Assembly (NCBI RefSeq): GCF_001698125.1
Contig: NZ_CP013854.1
Location: forward strand, 6,076,001 to 6,140,000
Length of the DNA stretch: 64,000 bases
From: Pseudonocardia sp. HH130630-07
GTDB lineage: Bacteria > Actinomycetota > Actinomycetes > Mycobacteriales > Pseudonocardiaceae
Direction of reading: 5' to 3'
Below the pieces are notes generated by a model. That model was not told where the DNA came from and ran no database searches. It worked only from the letters and a program-made list of their open reading frames with translations. A program made the translations under genes and the position numbers. Below, one piece after another: positions 60,048 to 64,000 of the stretch. The number at the start of each line of letters is the position of its first letter. The stretch's first letter is position 1.

Positions 60048-60071
60048 CCCGGTTCGCCCACGCACGCCACA

Positions 60072-60115
60072 CACGACGAGGGGCCCGCACCGATCGGTGC
60101 GGGCCCCTCGTCGTG
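60072..60115. terminator. Bidirectional terminator
   Basis: A perfect inverted repeat of 22 bp per arm, centred at 60093/60094 (core GCACCGATCGGTGC). It lies exactly between two convergent genes, so it can end transcription from both sides. No loop beyond the central turn. Confidence 0.85.
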
Positions 60116-60119
60116 CCGG

Positions 60120-61928
60120 TCAGCGGGAGTCGGCGGCGGCGTCCCGGTCGCGGCGGACGTTCGCCTTGCGGCCCTTCAGCGTGGTCGCGCCGCGCAGCGA
60201 GCGCAGGACGTCCTCCGCGGCGTGCTCGGGGACCTCGACCAGCGCGTGCCGCTCGTGGATCTGGATCGCCCCGATGTCCCGGCCGGACAGCCGCGACTCG
60301 TTCGCCAGCGCACCCACGATGTCCTGCGGGCGGATGCCGGAGGACCGGCCGGCCGAGACGAACAGCCGGGTGGTGCCGGCCTTCGGCGGGCGCGAGCCCT
60401 GGCCGCGGGCGCCGCGCGGGCCACCGCCGTCGCGGTCACGGCGCGGGCCGCGGTCGGACGGACCGCCGCGCTCCCGGCCACCGCGCGGGCGGACCTGCGG
60501 GATCTCGATCTCGTCGTCGGGCACCGAGTTGTCGGACCGGGCCAGCCGGATCGCCGCAGCGGCGACCGAGGCGAGGTCGTGGTCGCGGGCCAGCTCCAGC
60601 ACCAGCTCGTCGACACCGTCCTCGACGGCGGTGTCGGCGTCCTGCCCGGCCTGGTCCCGCAGTGCCAGCGCGGTGCGGGCCAGCCGCACGCTGCGCAGGT
60701 CGTCGGGGGTGGGGACCGGGGCACTCGGCACCGGGGCGCCGACCAGCCGCTCGATGTTGCGCAGGTGCCGCACCGAACCCGGGGTGACCAGGGTGATCGC
60801 GACGCCCTCACGACCGGCCCGGCCGACCCGGCCGATGCGGTGCACGTAGGACTCCGGCGAGGACGGCACGTCGTGGTTGACCACGTGGGTCAGCGTGTCG
60901 ATGTCGAGCCCACGGGCCGCGACGTCGGTCGCGACGAGGAGCTCCGTGCGCCCGGAGCGCAGCCGCTCGACGACGCGGGTCCGGTGCTCCTGGTCCATGC
61001 CGCCGTGCAGCGCCTCGGCGCGCAGGCTGCGCGCGGTGAGGGTCTCGGTCACGGCGTCGACGTCGGCGCGGGTCCGGCAGAAGACGATCGCCGCGGTCGG
61101 CTGCTCCATCTCGAGCACCCGGCCCAGCGCGACCGTGACGTGGCTGCGCGGCACGTGGTACGCGGTCTGGCGGACCTTCGGGGCCTCCCCCTCGGGCGTG
61201 GCCTCGCGCTTGATCCGGATGTCGGCCGGATCGGTCAGGTGGGTGCGCGCCAGGCTCTGGATCCGGCCGGGCATGGTCGCGGAGAACAGCACGGTCTGCC
61301 GGTCCGCGGGGGTGGCGCCGAGGATGGTCTCGATGTCCTCGACGAAGCCCATGTCGAGCATCTCGTCGGCCTCGTCCAGGACGGCGACCTCGATCGCGTC
61401 GAGCGCGAGCGCACCACGGTTGATGAGGTCGATCGCCCGGCCCGGGGTGGCGACGACGACGTCGACGCCGCGGCGCAGCTGACCGAGCTGCGGGCCGATC
61501 GGGGCACCGCCGTAGACGCAGGCGACGGTGGCGCCGAGGGTGGCGCCGTAGCGGGTGACCGCCTCGCCGACCTGCATGGCCAGCTCGCGGGTCGGCGCCA
61601 GCACGAGGCCGAAGGGCCGGGAGCCGCGCTCGCGGGTGCCGCGGCCGTCGGCCAGGCGCTGCAGCATCGGCAGCGAGAACGCGGCGGTCTTGCCGGTACC
61701 GGTGGCGGCCTGCCCGAGCAGGTCGCGGCCGGCGATCAGCGGGCCGATCGCGGCGGCCTGGATCGGGCTCGGGGTCTCGTAGCCCAGCTCGGCCAGCGCG
61801 GCGAGCAGCTGCGGGGCCAGGCCGAGGTCGGCGAACGACGGGGTGGCGTCGTCCACGCGGGGTTCGGGGGTGTCGATCTCGTTCTCGAGAGCGTGCAGGT
61901 CGGGGTGCTGTTCCAGCAGGGTGTTCAC
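60120..61928 (-). CDS. DEAD-box RNA helicase (DeaD/CsdA-like)
   Basis: 602 residues from GTG 61928. Q motif FADLGLAPQLLAALAELGYE, motif I ATGTGKTAAF (~82), Ia PTRELAMQVG, motif II VLDEADEMLD, SAT motif LFSATMPGR, and motif VI HRIGRVGRAGREG. The C-terminus has an Arg/Gly-rich tract followed by a DbpA-type RNA-binding domain (RLFVSAGRSSGIRPQDIVGA, IQIHERHALVEVP). This layout fits DeaD/CsdA, which helps ribosome assembly and RNA decay, often at low temperature. A 310-bp leader-like gap lies upstream; longer in-frame extension shows no family match. Confidence 0.93.
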   Translation of the reverse strand: MNTLLEQHPDLHALENEIDTPEPRVDDATPSFADLGLAPQLLAALAELGYETPSPIQAAAIGPLIAGRDLLGQAATGTGKTAAFSLPMLQRLADGRGTRERGSRPFGLVLAPTRELAMQVGEAVTRYGATLGATVACVYGGAPIGPQLGQLRRGVDVVVATPGRAIDLINRGALALDAIEVAVLDEADEMLDMGFVEDIETILGATPADRQTVLFSATMPGRIQSLARTHLTDPADIRIKREATPEGEAPKVRQTAYHVPRSHVTVALGRVLEMEQPTAAIVFCRTRADVDAVTETLTARSLRAEALHGGMDQEHRTRVVERLRSGRTELLVATDVAARGLDIDTLTHVVNHDVPSSPESYVHRIGRVGRAGREGVAITLVTPGSVRHLRNIERLVGAPVPSAPVPTPDDLRSVRLARTALALRDQAGQDADTAVEDGVDELVLELARDHDLASVAAAAIRLARSDNSVPDDEIEIPQVRPRGGRERGGPSDRGPRRDRDGGGPRGARGQGSRPPKAGTTRLFVSAGRSSGIRPQDIVGALANESRLSGRDIGAIQIHERHALVEVPEHAAEDVLRSLRGATTLKGRKANVRRDRDAAADSR

Positions 61929-62238
61929 TCGGTCCTCAGGGTCGCGCACGGGATGCGCATCGTCGGCGGGCGGCTCTCGCCCGCTCCCAGCCCGCCAGGC
62001 CCGCGCGCGGCACATCGAAGTCAGATGCCGGTGAACCCAGACCTCCGGGGCTCGTGGCCGCGCGACTCCGCGCCGGCCACCGACTGACCATTCTTCCACG
62101 TCCGAACCGGACGCGTCGGGCGGGTGGGACGTGATCACCCCCACCCGCCCGGCCCGTCGGACCTCGCAGTCCCTCCCCCGGCCCCGCAGCAGCCGCAGCC
62201 GCTGCGAGGTCGCGTTCCGTCCTGCGGGGTACCCGGGA
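61929..62238. other. Intergenic region between tex and helicase genes
   Basis: 310 bp without a gene. It contains the terminator-like hairpin of tex (62117-62151) and presumably the helicase promoter and a long 5' leader, as often seen for cold-shock type DEAD-box genes. No clear -10/-35 pair, no small ORF with a convincing ribosome-binding site and no repeat was seen. Confidence 0.4.
62117..62151 (-). terminator. Terminator-like hairpin after tex
   Basis: GGGCGGGTGGG (62118-62128) pairs with CCCACCCGCCC (62140-62150), extended by one C-G pair, with an 11-nt loop. It is about 90 nt after the tex stop on the transcribed strand. No U-tract. Confidence 0.55.
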
Positions 62239-64000
62239 TCAGCTCTTGCCGAAGCCCGCCCGGCGCAGGGCCTCGGCCATGGCGTCGTTGGCGGGGGCGG
62301 GCTTGCCGCCGCCCTGGTTCCCGGCCCGGCCGCCGCCCTGGTTCCCGCCCCGGCCGCCGCGGCCGCGGTCCGCTCCGCGACCGCCGCCGCCCTGGCCGCC
62401 GCCACGGGGACCGCCGCGCTGTGCGCCGCCACGCTGCCCGTCACCGCGATGCCCACCGCCGCGCTCGGGGCGGCCGCCACCCTGCTTCCCGGCGCCCGGC
62501 TCGTCGTCCAGGCGCAGGGTCAGCGAGATCCGCTTGCGGGCCTCGTCGACCTCCAGCACCTTCACCTTGACGACGTCACCGGACTTGGCGACGTCGCGCG
62601 GGTCGGAGACGAAGTCCTTGCTCATCGCCGAGACGTGCACCAGGCCGTCCTGGTGCACACCGACGTCGACGAACGCACCGAACGCGGCCACGTTCGTCAC
62701 CACGCCCTCGAGCAGCATCCCGACCCGCAGGTCGGAGATCTTGTGCACACCCTCCGCGAACGTCGCGGTGCGGAACGCCGGGCGCGGGTCGCGGCCCGGC
62801 TTCTCCAGCTCGGCGAGGATGTCGGTGACGGTCGGGAGCCCGACGGTGTCGTCGACGTAGTCCTTGGGCTTGACCTGGTGCAGTCGCGCCGCGTTGCCCA
62901 TCAGCGCGGCGACGTCGATCTTGGTGCGTTCCACCATCCTCCGGACCACCGGGTAGGACTCCGGGTGCACGCCGGTGACGTCCAGCGGCTCCTCGCCCTC
63001 CCGGATCCGCAGGAAGCCCGCGCACTGCTCGAAGGCCTTCGGCCCGAGCCGGGGCACGTCGGTGAGCGCGGTGCGGGAGCGGAACGGCCCGTTGGCGTCG
63101 CGGTGCGCCACGATCGCCCCGGCCAGGGACTCCGAGATCCCCGAGACCCGGCGCAGCAGCGGCGCCGACGCCGAGTTGAGGTCCACCCCGACGGCGTTCA
63201 CGCAGTCCTCGACCACGGAGTCCAGCGAGCGCGACAGCGACGACTCGGGGAGGTCGTGCTGGTACTGACCGACCCCGATCGACTTCGGGTCGATCTTGAC
63301 CAGCTCCGCCAGCGGGTCCTGCAGCCGGCGGGCGATGGACACCGCGCCGCGCAGCGAGACGTCCATGTCCGGCAGCTCGGCCGATGCGTAGGCCGACGCC
63401 GAGTACACCGAGGCACCCGCCTCGGACACCATCACCTTGGTCAGCTTGAGGCCGGGGTTCTGCCTGATCAGCTCACCGGCGAGGGCGTCGGTCTCCCGGG
63501 ACGCGGTGCCGTTGCCGATCGCCACCAGCTCGACGGAGTGCTTGGCGCACAACGCACCGAGGACCTTCAGCGAACCGGCGTGGTCGTTGCGCGGCTCGTG
63601 CGGGTAGATCACCGCGGTGTCGACGACCTTGCCGGTCGCGTCGACGACGGCGACCTTCACCCCGGTGCGCAGCCCCGGGTCGAGCCCGATGGTCGCCCGG
63701 GTCCCGGCCGGCGCGGCGAGCAGCAGGTCACGCAGGTTCGCCGCGAAGACGCCGATGGCGCCCTCCTCGGCGGCGGCCCGCAGCCGGACGCGGATGTCGA
63801 TGCCCAGTGCGGTCTGCAGCCGGGTCCGCCAGGCCCAGCGGACGACGCCGAGCAGCCAGGCGTCCGCCGCGCGGCCCTTCTCGGCCACGCCGTACTCGGC
63901 GGCGATCGCCCGCTCGTAGGGGGTCGGCTCCTCCTCCGACGCCCCGGGATCCAGGGTGACGTCGAGCGCCTCCTCGGTCTCGCCGCGGAACACGGCGAGG
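62239..64000 (-). CDS. tex: Tex-family S1 RNA-binding protein (partial, 5' end outside)
   Basis: The frame is open to the window end, so the N-terminus lies beyond 64000. Visible: the YqgF/RNase H-like region (TIGLDPGLRTGVKVAVVDATG, AIGNGTASRETD), helix-hairpin-helix part (GISESLAGAIVAHRDANGPF, LTDVPRLGPKAFEQCAGFLR) and the S1 domain (GMLLEGVVTNVAAFGAFVDV). The last ~70 residues are a Gly/Arg-rich disordered tail (GGGR, RGG repeats), longer than in E. coli Tex. Tex acts in transcription, probably as an RNA-binding factor near RNA polymerase. Confidence 0.95.
   Translation of the reverse strand, partial: LAVFRGETEEALDVTLDPGASEEEPTPYERAIAAEYGVAEKGRAADAWLLGVVRWAWRTRLQTALGIDIRVRLRAAAEEGAIGVFAANLRDLLLAAPAGTRATIGLDPGLRTGVKVAVVDATGKVVDTAVIYPHEPRNDHAGSLKVLGALCAKHSVELVAIGNGTASRETDALAGELIRQNPGLKLTKVMVSEAGASVYSASAYASAELPDMDVSLRGAVSIARRLQDPLAELVKIDPKSIGVGQYQHDLPESSLSRSLDSVVEDCVNAVGVDLNSASAPLLRRVSGISESLAGAIVAHRDANGPFRSRTALTDVPRLGPKAFEQCAGFLRIREGEEPLDVTGVHPESYPVVRRMVERTKIDVAALMGNAARLHQVKPKDYVDDTVGLPTVTDILAELEKPGRDPRPAFRTATFAEGVHKISDLRVGMLLEGVVTNVAAFGAFVDVGVHQDGLVHVSAMSKDFVSDPRDVAKSGDVVKVKVLEVDEARKRISLTLRLDDEPGAGKQGGGRPERGGGHRGDGQRGGAQRGGPRGGGQGGGGRGADRGRGGRGGNQGGGRAGNQGGGKPAPANDAMAEALRRAGFGKS

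Overview
The window is very GC-rich chromosomal DNA with many GTG starts and tightly overlapping genes. It looks like an actinobacterium of the Pseudonocardiaceae type. Gene content agrees: a DprE2-like arabinan reductase, an NDMA-type (mycofactocin-linked) alcohol dehydrogenase, DUF3558 and SAM-methyltransferase PF04672 families, and IdeR-like iron boxes. This placement is inference; no rRNA or tRNA gene is present to fix it.

Layout. 1-1591: 3' part of a class A penicillin-binding protein, with an IS5/IS427-type element (1592-2592) inserted exactly at its stop codon. 2.6-4.4 kb: small hypothetical, then a LysG/LysE exporter pair, each gene carrying one single-base frameshift. 4.4-6.9 kb: a three-gene Mn/Fe/Zn-type ABC importer. 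7-22 kb: mostly housekeeping and accessory genes, including an ArsR/SRPBCC operon with two operators, an alpha/beta hydrolase with an apparent ATC start behind twin palindromes, and a SNF2 helicase/SWIM pair. 21.9-30 kb: a catabolic regulon consisting of an IclR regulator, a cytoplasmic sulfatase, a carbohydrate ABC importer, a PfkB kinase and a KDPG-type aldolase. A 15-bp operator is shared by the two promoters. 30-34.5 kb: M19 dipeptidase, NDMA-dependent ADH, DprE2-like SDR and cystathionine beta-synthase.

34.5-38.5 kb: MerR regulator, iron-box-like site, O-methyltransferase, a siderophore-type binding lipoprotein and a convergent gene for a tiny secreted cysteine peptide (C-terminus WCERPGQPCW). 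A second intact IS cuts the peptide gene. 38.6-46 kb: one co-directional run of a small membrane protein, histidine kinase, response regulator, flavoprotein, PhzA/B, second flavoprotein, PhzD and PhzF. This is a phenazine-type gene set without PhzE, PhzC or PhzG. 46-50.5 kb: pnuC, aroE and small or methyltransferase genes. 50.5-54.7 kb: MmyB-type regulator, PAP2 phosphatase, DedA, histidine kinase and response regulator, probably an undecaprenyl-phosphate recycling and envelope-sensing operon. 54.9-64 kb: SDR, an unusual racemase-like/ACT/C-terminal-domain fusion, ilvD, L,D-transpeptidase, DEAD-box helicase and tex (cut by the window end).

Five genes carry single-base indels, all in G/C runs of three or four, so assembly error is at least as likely as real decay. 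All functions come from motif reading by eye; no searches were run.
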